From Dongia deserti (GTDB lineage: Bacteria > Pseudomonadota > Alphaproteobacteria > Dongiales > Dongiaceae): a stretch of 64,000 nt of DNA. Position 1 is the first letter of the stretch, and each line of letters opens with the position of its first letter. A model generated the notes under the pieces. That model was not told where the DNA came from, did no database searches, and worked only from the letters and a program-made list of their open reading frames with translations. Where the stretch lies: the NCBI RefSeq assembly GCF_003574735.1, contig NZ_QORW01000002.1, forward strand, positions 310,001 to 374,000, given 5' to 3'. Made by a program: the position numbers and the translations under genes. Positions 1 through 10,209 of this stretch are shown one piece after another.

Positions 1-360
1 GCCGCGCCGCACAAAGTCAGGATGCGTGTACATGGCACGCACTCGCGCGGCATCCTTGGCCGGGTCGAGCACCGCGGGATCGCGCCCCGGCGAAACGTCG
101 CCGCCATACATGGTGGCGCGCCGGCTCCAGCCGCCGCAGCCGGCGAGCGCTCCATTCTGCTCCACCACGAAATAGGTGCCGTCCTCCACCAGCTGGGTAT
201 CGAGGCCCATGATGGTGCGGCTGGATGCGATCTCCGCCTCGCTCAGGAACGGCTTCAGCAATTCGTCGATCGCCAGGTCCATGAGCGCATGGAGCGCCGC
301 CAATTCGTCCAAGCGCGCGGTGCGGATTTGAAGCTGGTGAGCCGTCATTGGCGCTTCCAT
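1..360 (-). CDS. GNAT N-acetyltransferase, C-terminally truncated by window edge
   Basis: The reverse strand reads open from an ATG at 358-360 to the window edge. The protein begins MEAPMTAHQLQIRTARLDEL, and continues with a stretch of the kind 'VEQNGALAGCGGWSRRATMYGG' and then 'ARVRAMYTHPDFVRRG', which is the acetyl-CoA-binding approach of the GNAT fold (beta-4 followed by the R/Q-x-x-G-x-G/A loop). Only about 120 residues are inside the window, so the catalytic end is missing here and the substrate cannot be named. An internal ATG at 346-348 could also be the start. It lies alone, divergent from the EAL gene. Confidence 0.75.
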   Translation of the reverse strand, partial: MEAPMTAHQLQIRTARLDELAALHALMDLAIDELLKPFLSEAEIASSRTIMGLDTQLVEDGTYFVVEQNGALAGCGGWSRRATMYGGDVSPGRDPAVLDPAKDAARVRAMYTHPDFVRRG

Positions 361-540
361 TCCCGAAAAAGGGCTGGATGGCCGATTCCAAAGGCGAGCC
401 TACATACATCTATGTAGCTGTCCCAGATGGGACCGGTCCATCCGCGTCGCATCTTAACGCGATCTTAAGCGCGTGGCTCAAGACTTCCTGAGACACTTCC
501 ACCTGGCTACATCGCTTCATCTGCACGACCCCGAGGAAGT

Positions 541-2232
541 ATGGCCGCAACCATTTCCGACCGACTGCGCGAAGAACGAGACCGGTTCGTCGGCTTCGCG
601 TTCGCCAATGCGGATCTCCTGCTCGAGCTGGATCGCGGCAGTCATGTCCTCTGGGTCGGCGGCGCGGTCAAGTCGATCCTGGACGTCGAGGCGGATGCCC
701 TGGTTGGGAAGCCTTTTACGAAAATTCTAGCAGATCAGGATTCGGTGCTGTTGACCGCGTCGCTGCGCGGCCTAGGACCCGGCCAGCGCCGGCGCGGCCT
801 GAAGCTCGCCCTGCATCAGAGCGCCGCCGAGCCCGATTTGCAGCGCACAGTCGAAGCCTGCATCTACCGTGCCTTCGACAAGTCAGATGAACGTTTCTTT
901 TTGTCCATTGTGCGCGCCCAGATCACGGCCGCTGAGCCTGGCGCGGTGCGCCAGCGCGACCGGGTCACCGGCCTGCTGGAAGCGGTCGAGTTCACCCAGG
1001 CGGCGACCGACGCCGTGAAGCTCGCCCGCAAGTCGGGCAAGGCCGCCTGCCTCACCTTGATCGAAATCTGCGGCGAGGCGGAGCTGAAGAAGATGCTGGG
1101 CGCCGAGCGCTCCGAAGCGCTGCTGGGCGAGATCGGCGCGCAGCTGAAGCTGCATGCCATCGATCACGAGTCCGCCGGCCGGGTCGGCGATGGCAAGTTC
1201 AGCGTCACGCACCTGGAGAGCGAAAGCCCGGCCGCCATCGCCGATGCCATCGCCAAGGCCGGCCAGAGCTACAACCTCGATGAGAAGGCGCTGAATCTTC
1301 AGGAAACGACGGTCCGCTTCCACGGCAACTCGCTGAGCGAGGAGGATGTCGACGGTATCCTGACCTACATCGTCGGCAAGTTCACGACCGAAGGCACGGC
1401 CGGCATGGAATCCGGCTCGGCCGATGAATACCTGCGCAAGAAGACGGCGGAGATCCTGACCCGCGTCGTCTCCATGCGCGACCTCATCCACGAGCAGAAG
1501 ATCACGCTGCACTACCAGCCGATCGTCAGCCTCGTGGACCGATATCAACATCACTACGAGGTGCTGCTGCGCCTGCCGAACGGCCGCTCGCCGTTCGAGG
1601 ACGTGAAGTTCGCCGAAGAGATCAACATCGTCCATGAGCTCGACCTCGCGGTCACCAACGGCGCGATCCGCCGGATCATGGAAGCAAACGGTAAAAAGCA
1701 TCACCTATGCCTGGCCGTGAACATGTCGGCCAAGTCGCTGCTGAATGACAGCTTTATGGCGATGTTCGAGCGCGTCACTGAGCGCCTGGGCGAGGATCGC
1801 AAGAAGCTGATGGTAGAAGTGACGGAATCGGCGAAGCTCGAGGATCTGGGCCGCGCCGCCAAGTCAGTGGATCGCCTGCGTGCTCGCGGCCACGCCGTCT
1901 GCCTCGACGATTTTGGCGCCGGTGCCTCGTCCCTGCCTTATCTGCAGCAACTGCATGTCGACCTGGTGAAGATCGACGGCGTCTACATTCGCAACATCCA
2001 CGATTCCCTGCGCGAGCGCGCGATCGTGGAAGGCGTGCTCACCACCTGCAAATGCCTCGGCATCCGCACCGTCGCGGAAATGGTGGAGAAGGAGGATCAG
2101 CACCGTATCCTCCTCGATCTCGGCGTCGATCTGGGCCAAGGTTGGCTCTATGGCCGCCCGGCGGCCGAGATTCCGCCGCCAGCCCCCGCTCGGTTCGGCA
2201 AGCGCATGGGCGCCAAGGAAATGTGGGGCTGA
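541..2232 (+). CDS. PAS - degenerate GGDEF - EAL cyclic-di-GMP signalling protein
   Basis: This 563-residue cytoplasmic protein has a PAS-like N-terminus (about residues 15-75), a middle region resembling a GGDEF domain whose signature has decayed to RVGDGKF, and a C-terminal EAL domain (about 315-555). The EAL domain keeps the metal and substrate residues: EVLLR in place of EALLR, the Asn in AVNMSAKSL, the Glu in VEVTES, the DD of LDDFGAGAS, the Lys in DLVKIDG, the Glu in TVAEMVE and the Gln in QGWLYGRP. It is therefore probably a c-di-GMP phosphodiesterase rather than a cyclase. No transmembrane segment is seen. The start is supported by GAGGAAG just upstream of the ATG. Confidence 0.85.
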   Translation: MAATISDRLREERDRFVGFAFANADLLLELDRGSHVLWVGGAVKSILDVEADALVGKPFTKILADQDSVLLTASLRGLGPGQRRRGLKLALHQSAAEPDLQRTVEACIYRAFDKSDERFFLSIVRAQITAAEPGAVRQRDRVTGLLEAVEFTQAATDAVKLARKSGKAACLTLIEICGEAELKKMLGAERSEALLGEIGAQLKLHAIDHESAGRVGDGKFSVTHLESESPAAIADAIAKAGQSYNLDEKALNLQETTVRFHGNSLSEEDVDGILTYIVGKFTTEGTAGMESGSADEYLRKKTAEILTRVVSMRDLIHEQKITLHYQPIVSLVDRYQHHYEVLLRLPNGRSPFEDVKFAEEINIVHELDLAVTNGAIRRIMEANGKKHHLCLAVNMSAKSLLNDSFMAMFERVTERLGEDRKKLMVEVTESAKLEDLGRAAKSVDRLRARGHAVCLDDFGAGASSLPYLQQLHVDLVKIDGVYIRNIHDSLRERAIVEGVLTTCKCLGIRTVAEMVEKEDQHRILLDLGVDLGQGWLYGRPAAEIPPPAPARFGKRMGAKEMWG

Positions 2233-2306
2233 TCCAGCGCGCAAGGTCTGCGCGAGGCCCCTCGTCGCGCGCTCTTTCGCCACTAGACCTCTCGAACGCG
2301 GTGTGC

Positions 2307-4046
2307 TCAGAAGATCGCGGGTTCCTCGACCGGGCGACCGAACCCCGCGCGCAAGAAATCGAAGTCGCAGCCCTCGTTCGCTTGCTGGATGTGCTGGGCG
2401 AACATCCAGCCGTAGCCACGCTCGTAGCGGGCGGGCGGCGCTGACCAGGCCGCCTTGCGGCGCGCCAACTCCTCCGCCGTGATCTGGAGATCGATACGTC
2501 GCTGCGGAACGTCGACGGAGATGATGTCGCCCGTCCGCGCCAGAGCGAGCGGCCCGCCGACATAGGCTTCCGGCGCAACGTGCAGGATGCAGGCGCCATA
2601 GGAGGTGCCGCTCATCCGCGCGTCGGAGATGCGCACCATGTCGCGCACGCCCTGCTTCAACAGCTTCTTCGGGATCGGGAGCATGCCCCATTCCGGCATG
2701 CCGGGCCCACCCTGCGGACCCGCGTTCCGCAGAACCATCACATGGTCCGGCGTGACCTCGAGATCGTCGCGATCAACCGCCGCCTTCATCGACGGATAAT
2801 CGTCAAACACGATCGCCGGTCCCGCATGTTGCCGCAGCCGCGGCTCGCACGCGCTGGGCTTCATGACGCAGCCGTCCGGCGCTAGGTTGCCTTTGAGCAC
2901 AGCAAGCGCGCCTTCGGCATAGATCGGGTTGTCGAGCGAGCGGATGACGTCCTCGTTGTGGATCTCAGCACCGGCAATGGTCTCTCCCAGAGAGCGCCCT
3001 GTGACCGTGAGAGCAGCAAGATTGAGCCGGTCGCGCAGGCGGCTCATCAGCGCCCTGAGGCCGCCTGCATAGAAGAAATCCTCCATCAGATAGCGGTCGC
3101 CGCTCGGACGGACATTGGCGATCACCGGCACGGCCCGGCTGGCCGCTTCGAAATCTGCAAGGCCGATGTCACAGCCGGCGCGGCGTGCCATCGCGATGAC
3201 ATGGATGATGGCGTTGGTGGAGCAGCCCATCGCCATCGCGACCTTGATCGCATTCTCATAGGCGGTGCGCGTCTGGATGTGCACCGGAGTCAGATCCTCC
3301 CAGATCATGTCGACAATGCGCCGTCCGGCAGCGGCACACATGCGCGGGTGGTTGGCATCGGCGGCTGGAATCGAGGAGGCGCCGGGCAGCGTCATGCCGA
3401 TCGCCTCCGCGATCGCGGTCATGGTGCTGGCCGTTCCCATGGTCATGCAATGACCATCGCTGCGCGCGATGCCGCCTTCGACACCGGTCCACTCCTCTGC
3501 CGTGATGGTGCCGGCGCGCCGCTCGTCCCAGTATTTCCAGACATCCGAGCCGGAGCCCAGCACCGCCCCTTTCCAATTGCCGCGCAGCATCGGCCCGGCC
3601 GGCACATAGATTGCCGGCAGGCCGGCGCTGGTGGCGCCCATCAGCAAAGCTGGCGTGGTTTTGTCGCAACCGCCCATCAGCACGGCGCCGTCGACCGGAT
3701 GGCAGCGCAGCAGTTCCTCCACCTCCATCGCCAGCATGTTGCGATAGAGCATCGTGGTCGGCTTCACATAGGTTTCCGCCAGAGAAAGCGCCGGCAGCTC
3801 GATCGGCAGGCCGCCAGCCTGCAGGACGCCGCGCTTGATGTCCTCGACGCGGTTCTTGAAATGCGCGTGGCAGGGGTTGATGTCGGACCAGGTGTTGATG
3901 ATTGCCACCACCGGCCGCCCGCGCCAATCTTCCGGTGCGTAGCCCATTTGCATGAAGCGCGATCGGTGGCTGAAGCCGCGCAAATCATCCGGCGCGAACC
4001 AGCGCGCGCTCCTGAGCTCGTTCGGTGACTTGCGTGACGGGGACAT
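2307..4046 (-). CDS. IlvD/Edd-family sugar-acid dehydratase (arabinonate/xylonate dehydratase type)
   Basis: The 579-residue protein is a full-length member of the dihydroxyacid/phosphogluconate dehydratase family, which removes water from a 2,3-dihydroxy acid using an iron-sulfur cluster. The cluster cysteines are visible in NPCHAH, GGCDKTTP and GHCMTMGTAS; further family motifs are ISDARMSGTSYGA and LRNAGPQGGPGMPEWG. The N-terminus (ELRSARWFAPDDLRGFSHRSRF) and length fit the sugar-acid subgroup (L-arabinonate, D-xylonate or galactonate) rather than IlvD of valine synthesis. A GGGAGGAAG site precedes the ATG. It is divergent from an ABC sugar importer and dehydrogenase, which supports a catabolic role. 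The exact substrate is not determinable from sequence. Confidence 0.88.
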   Translation of the reverse strand: MSPSRKSPNELRSARWFAPDDLRGFSHRSRFMQMGYAPEDWRGRPVVAIINTWSDINPCHAHFKNRVEDIKRGVLQAGGLPIELPALSLAETYVKPTTMLYRNMLAMEVEELLRCHPVDGAVLMGGCDKTTPALLMGATSAGLPAIYVPAGPMLRGNWKGAVLGSGSDVWKYWDERRAGTITAEEWTGVEGGIARSDGHCMTMGTASTMTAIAEAIGMTLPGASSIPAADANHPRMCAAAGRRIVDMIWEDLTPVHIQTRTAYENAIKVAMAMGCSTNAIIHVIAMARRAGCDIGLADFEAASRAVPVIANVRPSGDRYLMEDFFYAGGLRALMSRLRDRLNLAALTVTGRSLGETIAGAEIHNEDVIRSLDNPIYAEGALAVLKGNLAPDGCVMKPSACEPRLRQHAGPAIVFDDYPSMKAAVDRDDLEVTPDHVMVLRNAGPQGGPGMPEWGMLPIPKKLLKQGVRDMVRISDARMSGTSYGACILHVAPEAYVGGPLALARTGDIISVDVPQRRIDLQITAEELARRKAAWSAPPARYERGYGWMFAQHIQQANEGCDFDFLRAGFGRPVEEPAIF

Positions 4047-4393
4047 AGCGGGCTTCCTCCCAGAAACTGATCGCGAAACTCATTGCGCCCGAACCTTGCA
4101 CGGCGCGCGACCGGATTCCAATTTTCATGCAGGCGCCGAACCAATCTGCGCCTGCTGTGTTTATGCCCGAGCCGATTGAGGGCGTTTGCGGACTCCGGAA
4201 AAAGACCTATCCTTAGAAGCCTAAGACCGGCGGCTGGAAGCTTGGACTTGACAGCGCTGTCATTACGTGCATCCATCTTGGAAAGACTTTCCAGATAGCT
4301 TCGCATCGGCGGGGAGTAGGGTGCAAGCCCCTAAAATCTAGGAAGGCGACCGGCCATTTCACCCGGCCGGCATACAGTACTGGGAGGCTATGA
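4047..4393. other. Divergent intergenic region with a hairpin before the dehydrogenase gene
   Basis: This 347-base stretch separates the divergent dehydratase and dehydrogenase genes and should carry both promoters. I see no convincing ORF. The clearest structure is the inverted repeat CCGGCC (4350-4355) and GGCCGG (4365-4370) with a nine-base loop, placed 23 bases before the GTG start at 4394. It could be an operator or an mRNA leader hairpin. No confident -35/-10 pair was found. Confidence 0.4.
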
Positions 4394-5794
4394 GTGGCCG
4401 TGGCACTCGATGCTGGCGAGGCTTGCCTCGCGGCGTTGCGCAATACATTTGGCGACACCGTCGTGCTGGCTGGGCCGGAAGTCCCAGCGCGCAATCTCTC
4501 GGACTGGAGCGGTCAGGGGCCGGTCCGGCCGCTTGCTGTCGTCCGCCCGGTCGATACAGCGGGCGTCGCCGCCGCGGTCAGGATCGCCAGCGCCCATCGC
4601 GTCCCCATCGTGCCGCAGGGTGGCCTGACCGGATTGTGCGGCGGCGCTCAGCCGGATTCGCAAGCCATCGCCCTGTCGCTGGAGCGCCTGACCGGCATCG
4701 AGGAGATCGACCCCTCTGCCGCCACCATGATCGTGCGCGCAGGCACGCCGCTGGAAACGGTGCAGCGCGCGGCTGAAGAAGCGGGATTCTTCTGCCCGCT
4801 CGATCTCGGCGCGCGAGGCTCCTGCGCGATCGGCGGCAATCTCTCGACCAATGCCGGCGGCAACCGCGTCATCCGCTACGGCATGGCGCGGGACATGGTC
4901 CTGGGGTTGGAAGTCGTGCTGCCCGACGGCACGGTGATGACCAGCCTCAATAAGATGATCAAGAACAATGCCGGCTATGACCTGAAACACCTGTTCATCG
5001 GATCTGAGGGGACCCTCGGCATCATCACCCGCATCGTCCTCAGGCTGTTTCCGAAGCCCGCCTGCACCATGGCCGCGATGTGCGGCCTCGCCGACTTCGA
5101 CAAGGTCCTGGCCCTGTTGACGGCGGCGCGCGGCAGGCTTGGCCCCCTGCTCTCGGCGTTCGAGGTCATGTGGCCGGATTACTGGAACGTCGCGACCCAG
5201 AAGATCGCGGGCGTGCGCCATCCCTTGAGCGGTGCACACGGCTTCTACGTCCTGGCCGAGGCCCAGGGCAGCGACGAAAGCGATCGCGGACGCTTCCAGA
5301 GTTGGCTCGAGAGCCTGGTCGAGGACGAGATCATCGAGGACGGCGCTGTCGCGCAGTCCCTGGCGGATATCGCCGCCTTCTGGGGTGTGCGCGACGCATC
5401 GGGCGAAGTCGGCAAATATCTCGGCCCGCATCTTTCCTTCGACATTGGCTTGCCGGTGGGGGACATGGATCGGTACGCTCGCGCCTGCCGCAAGGCGCTT
5501 GAGGCGGCGCTGCCCGGATGCATCGCCCTGTTCTTCGGCCATATCGGCGATGGCAACATGCACATTGTCGCCAGCGTGCCGGGCCGCTCGCCGCAGCCGA
5601 AGGCCGACATCGAAGCAATCGTCTATGGACTCGTGCGCGAATTCGGCGGCACGGTGTCGGCGGAACACGGGATCGGGACGCTGAAGAAGCCGTGGCTCGC
5701 CTACGCGCGGTCCAAGGAGGAGATCCAGCTGATGCACATCCTGAAGCGTGCCATTGACCCGCTCAACCTGCTCAACCCAGGCAAAGTGCTGTGA
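4394..5794 (+). CDS. FAD-binding 2-hydroxyacid dehydrogenase, GlcD/DLD family
   Basis: The 466-residue protein belongs to the VAO-type flavoproteins that oxidise D-2-hydroxyacids such as D-lactate, glycolate or D-2-hydroxyglutarate. The FAD-binding half shows VPQGGLTGLCGG, GGNLSTNAGGNRV and HLFIGSEGTLGIITR; the C-terminal half shows FFGHIGDGNMH and GTVSAEHGIGTLKKPWL, typical of the family. The start is taken as GTG at 4394 because GGGAGG at 4382-4387 is six bases upstream. It is the first gene of a run leading into the ABC importer, so it probably oxidises a product of the imported sugar acid. The acceptor is likely the quinone pool or a flavoprotein (inference). Confidence 0.85.
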   Translation: MAVALDAGEACLAALRNTFGDTVVLAGPEVPARNLSDWSGQGPVRPLAVVRPVDTAGVAAAVRIASAHRVPIVPQGGLTGLCGGAQPDSQAIALSLERLTGIEEIDPSAATMIVRAGTPLETVQRAAEEAGFFCPLDLGARGSCAIGGNLSTNAGGNRVIRYGMARDMVLGLEVVLPDGTVMTSLNKMIKNNAGYDLKHLFIGSEGTLGIITRIVLRLFPKPACTMAAMCGLADFDKVLALLTAARGRLGPLLSAFEVMWPDYWNVATQKIAGVRHPLSGAHGFYVLAEAQGSDESDRGRFQSWLESLVEDEIIEDGAVAQSLADIAAFWGVRDASGEVGKYLGPHLSFDIGLPVGDMDRYARACRKALEAALPGCIALFFGHIGDGNMHIVASVPGRSPQPKADIEAIVYGLVREFGGTVSAEHGIGTLKKPWLAYARSKEEIQLMHILKRAIDPLNLLNPGKVL

Positions 5795-5837
5795 GGAACC
5801 ACCCAACAACAAGTACTTTACGCAAGGAGGAGACGCC

Positions 5838-7175
5838 ATGACCAAGTTTACCCGTCGCGATTCCATCGCCCTCGGCCTGGGCGCGGCCGCCGTGCTGTCG
5901 CCGCTCGGTCGCTTCGCGAAAGCTGCCGTTCCCGTCGCCGACGTCCCGGCGCCGAAGTTCGAGATCGAGGATGGCGCGTCGCTGCGCGTCCTGCGCCCGG
6001 CTAAATTCGTGCCGGCGGATGAGGAATATTTCAACAAGAACACCAAGAAGTTCACGGACACGACCGGCATCGACGTCAGGGTCGACTACCAGGCCTGGGA
6101 AGACCTGCGGCCGCAGACTGCCGTGACCGCCAATACAGGCGCCGGTCCCGATGTCGTGCTCGGCTGGACCGACGACCCGCACCTCTATTCGGACAAGCTG
6201 GTCGATATCACCGACATCGCCGACTATCTCGGCAAGAAGTATGGCGGCTGGTACCCGCTGTCGGAGCTCTACGGCAAGAAGTTCGGCACCGACACGTGGG
6301 TTGCCATCCCCTTCGGTGGCACCGGCGGCCCCGCCGTCTACCGCAAGAGCTGGGTGAACGAAGCGGGCTTCGACGAGTTCCCAAAGGATCTCGATGGCTT
6401 CCTGAAGCTGTGTCAGGGCTTGAAGAAGATCGGGCATCCGGCCGGGTTCGCGCTGGGCCACGCCGTCGGCGACGGCAACTCGTTTGTGCACTGGCTGGTC
6501 TGGAGCCACGGCGGATTCATGATCGACGAGAACCAGAAAGTCACGATCAACTCGAACGAGACGATCGAGGCGCTGGAGTATGCCAAGGCGCTCTACGAGA
6601 CCTTCGTGCCTGGCACCCAGTCCTGGCTCGACAGCAACAACAACAAGGCGATGCTGGCGGGCGAGATCGGCCTGACGCAGAACGGCGTCTCGCTGTACAA
6701 CGCCTTCAAGAAGTCGGAGGATCCGAATATCGCCAAGCTGGCCGAGGACGTCTATCACGCGCCGATGCCCATCGGCCCGGTCGGCCGGCCGACCGCCACG
6801 GCGCTGGTGGTGAACGCCATGATCTTCAGCCACACGGAATATCCGAACGCCGCCAAGGCGTACCTTACCTTCATGATGGAGGCGGAGCAGTACGACACCT
6901 GGCTCACGGCCTCGAGCGGCTACTGGTCGCAGCCGTTGAAGGCTTATTCGGAAAGTGCGGTGTGGTCCTCTGACCCGAAGATCCTGGTCTATCGCGACAC
7001 CATGAAGGATGCGCTCTGGCTGTCCTACAAGGGTCCGATCTCGGAAGCTTCCGCCGCCGTGGTGGCAGACTACGTGATGCTCGACATGGTGGCCTCGGCC
7101 GCGACCGGCTCGGCTACGCCGCAAGAGGCGGCCGCCGAAGCGGAGCGCCGCGCCAAGCGCTACTTCAAGAGCTGA
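5838..7175 (+). CDS. Tat-exported ABC sugar-binding protein (family 1)
   Basis: The 445-residue periplasmic solute-binding protein of a carbohydrate ABC importer starts at an ATG preceded by AAGGAGGAG. The N-terminus TRRDSIALGLGAAAVLSP is a twin-arginine signal with likely cleavage after RFAKA. The mature part has family-1 features, including TGIDVRVDYQAWEDLRPQTA, GPDVVLGWTDDPH and the late FSHTEYPNAAKAYLTFMM segment. It is followed by two permeases and an ATPase in the order usual for Ugp/Mal-type importers. Export by Tat suggests folding before secretion. The ligand is unknown; the neighbours suggest a sugar or sugar acid. Confidence 0.9.
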   Translation: MTKFTRRDSIALGLGAAAVLSPLGRFAKAAVPVADVPAPKFEIEDGASLRVLRPAKFVPADEEYFNKNTKKFTDTTGIDVRVDYQAWEDLRPQTAVTANTGAGPDVVLGWTDDPHLYSDKLVDITDIADYLGKKYGGWYPLSELYGKKFGTDTWVAIPFGGTGGPAVYRKSWVNEAGFDEFPKDLDGFLKLCQGLKKIGHPAGFALGHAVGDGNSFVHWLVWSHGGFMIDENQKVTINSNETIEALEYAKALYETFVPGTQSWLDSNNNKAMLAGEIGLTQNGVSLYNAFKKSEDPNIAKLAEDVYHAPMPIGPVGRPTATALVVNAMIFSHTEYPNAAKAYLTFMMEAEQYDTWLTASSGYWSQPLKAYSESAVWSSDPKILVYRDTMKDALWLSYKGPISEASAAVVADYVMLDMVASAATGSATPQEAAAEAERRAKRYFKS

Positions 7176-7183
7176 CCATTGGA

Positions 7184-7213
7184 CCGGCGGAGGGCGATAC
7201 CCTCCGCCGGTTT
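7184..7213 (+). terminator. Hairpin between binding-protein and permease genes
   Basis: CCGGCGGAGGG (7184-7194) pairs perfectly with CCCTCCGCCGG (7200-7210) around a five-base loop, followed by TTTCTCC. It begins nine bases after the stop of the binding-protein gene. In ABC operons such a hairpin commonly protects the upstream message or attenuates transcription, so that binding protein exceeds permease; here that is inference. Confidence 0.75.
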
Positions 7214-7240
7214 CTCCCCCTCGTGTTGTGAGGAGAGACG

Positions 7241-8194
7241 ATGACTTCTGTTGCCGAGAGTCTGGGCAAGACGTCGGTTCAGCCGGGCCCGATTGCCCGC
7301 CTGTTCGACTGGAAGCCGTTCCTGATCGTGATCTGCCTGCTCCCCGCCGTCGGGCTGCTCACGGTCTTCCTCACCTATCCGCTGGGACTGGGGGTATGGC
7401 TCTCCTTCACCGATACAAAGATCGGACGCGACGGTTTCTTCGTCGGGCTGGAGAATTTCGCATCTCTGGCGCGCGACCCGATTTTCTGGCTGTCTGTTTT
7501 CAACACCATCGTCTACACGGCGCTCGCCACCGTTCTGAAGTTCGGGCTCGGGCTTTGGCTGGCGCTGCTGCTCAACGAATACATGCCGTTCAAGGCGCTG
7601 ATCCGCGCCATCGTGCTGGTGCCCTGGATCGTGCCGACGGTGCTGTCCGCCATGGCGTTCTGGTGGATCTACGATCCGCAATTCTCGATCATCTCCTATT
7701 TCTTCAAAGACGTGGTCCCGATCCGCGAGCAGAACTTCGATTTCCTGGGCGAGCCCTGGCCGGCGCGCCTGTCGCTGATCGCCGCCAATGTCTGGCGCGG
7801 CATTCCCTTCGTCGCGATCAGCCTGCTGGCGGGGTTGCAGACGATCTCGCCCTCGCTCTACGAGGCCGCGATGCTCGATGGCGCCACAGGCTGGCAACGC
7901 TTCCGCTACGTGACCGTGCCGATGCTGATGCCGGTGCTGGCGGTCGTGCTGACCTTCTCCGTCATTTTCACCTTCACAGATTTCCAGCTGGTCTATGCGA
8001 TCACGCGCGGCGGGCCCAACAACGCGACCCATCTGATGGCGACGCTGGCGTTCCAGCGCGGCATCCCGGGCGGACAACTCGGCGAAGGCGCGGCCATCGC
8101 CGTCGCGATGATCCCGTTCCTCGTCGCCGCAACCTTGATCAGCTATTTCGGTCTCGCCCGGCGCAAGTGGCAGCAGGGAGAAAGCAATGACTGA
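7241..8194 (+). CDS. ABC sugar permease, MalF/UgpA type
   Basis: This 317-residue inner-membrane protein has about six hydrophobic segments, starting with FLIVICLLPAVGLLTVFLTY near residue 27. The EAA loop that contacts the ATPase is seen as LYEAAMLDGATGWQRFRYVTVP. GAGGAG lies before the ATG. Its stop overlaps the next permease start by eight bases, indicating translational coupling. With the second permease it forms the heterodimeric channel of the sugar importer. Confidence 0.9.
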   Translation: MTSVAESLGKTSVQPGPIARLFDWKPFLIVICLLPAVGLLTVFLTYPLGLGVWLSFTDTKIGRDGFFVGLENFASLARDPIFWLSVFNTIVYTALATVLKFGLGLWLALLLNEYMPFKALIRAIVLVPWIVPTVLSAMAFWWIYDPQFSIISYFFKDVVPIREQNFDFLGEPWPARLSLIAANVWRGIPFVAISLLAGLQTISPSLYEAAMLDGATGWQRFRYVTVPMLMPVLAVVLTFSVIFTFTDFQLVYAITRGGPNNATHLMATLAFQRGIPGGQLGEGAAIAVAMIPFLVAATLISYFGLARRKWQQGESND

Positions 8195-9080
8195 CGCCGT
8201 CCAGCAAGTCGCCGCCAAGCCGGCTCGTACGGGTGTCATCTCCTGGCACTCGACGCCCCGTCGAGTGGCGACCATTTATCTGCCGCTCGCCTGCTTCGTG
8301 GTCGTGCTGCTGTTTCCGTTCTACTGGATGACGATCACGACGCTGAAGCCGAACCACGAACTCTACAATTACAAGGACTACAACCCTTTCTTCGTGCACT
8401 CGCCGACACTAGTCAACGTCAAGAAGCTGCTGTTCGACACTGAGTACCCACAGTGGCTCTTCACGACCATGTCGATCGCGATCGCCGCGACTGTGCTGTC
8501 GATCTTCGCCAGCGTGCTGGCGGCGTATGCCATCCAGCGCCTCAGGTTCCGCGGCTCCCAGTGGGTGGGCCTTGCGATCTATCTGGCCTACTTGGTGCCG
8601 CCGTCGATCCTGTTCATCCCGCTGGCGACCATGGTGTTCAAGCTGGGGCTATATGATTCGCCATTCGCGCTCATCCTCACCTATCCCACTTTCCTGATCC
8701 CGTTCTGCACCTGGCTGCTGATCGGCTATTTCAAGTCGATCCCGTACGAGCTCGAGGAATGCGCGATGATCGACGGCGCGACGCGGCTGCAGATCCTGCG
8801 CAAGATCACGCTGCCGTTGGCAGTGCCCGGCCTCATCTCGGCCGGCATCTTCGCGTTCACCCTGTCGTGGAACGAGTTCATCTACGCCCTCGCCTTCATC
8901 CAGTCCTCGGAGAAGAAGACCGTGCCCGTTGCGGTGTTGACCCAGCTCGTTCAGGGCGATGACTATCAGTGGGGTGCGCTGATGGCCGGAGCGTTGTTCG
9001 GGTCGATCCCAGTGGCGTTGTTCTATTCATTCTTCGTGGATTATTACGTGTCGAGCCTGACGGGCGCAGTGAAGGAATGA
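8187..9080 (+). CDS. ABC sugar permease, MalG/UgpE type
   Basis: The 297-residue inner-membrane protein is the second channel subunit. It opens with a hydrophobic segment (TIYLPLACFVVVLLFPFYWM) and carries the EAA loop ELEECAMIDGATRLQILRKI, followed by LPLAVPGLISAGIFAFTLSW. The final segment is a short hydrophobic tail ending in SLTGAVKE. It overlaps the preceding permease by eight bases and lies 18 bases before the ATPase gene. Confidence 0.9.
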   Translation: MTDAVQQVAAKPARTGVISWHSTPRRVATIYLPLACFVVVLLFPFYWMTITTLKPNHELYNYKDYNPFFVHSPTLVNVKKLLFDTEYPQWLFTTMSIAIAATVLSIFASVLAAYAIQRLRFRGSQWVGLAIYLAYLVPPSILFIPLATMVFKLGLYDSPFALILTYPTFLIPFCTWLLIGYFKSIPYELEECAMIDGATRLQILRKITLPLAVPGLISAGIFAFTLSWNEFIYALAFIQSSEKKTVPVAVLTQLVQGDDYQWGALMAGALFGSIPVALFYSFFVDYYVSSLTGAVKE

Positions 9081-9098
9081 TCAAGGAGACCGAGAAAC

Positions 9099-10157
<1,059 letters not shown>

Positions 10158-10209
10158 GCTTGCCCGCTCGTCCCCGTACCGGGCTAGGTTCGACCGGAGG
10201 GCTTGACCC

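Noticed and set aside
4388-6070. 560-residue minus-strand open frame across the FAD dehydrogenase and binding-protein genes
   Set aside because: It spans two well-supported genes on the other strand and has no motif.
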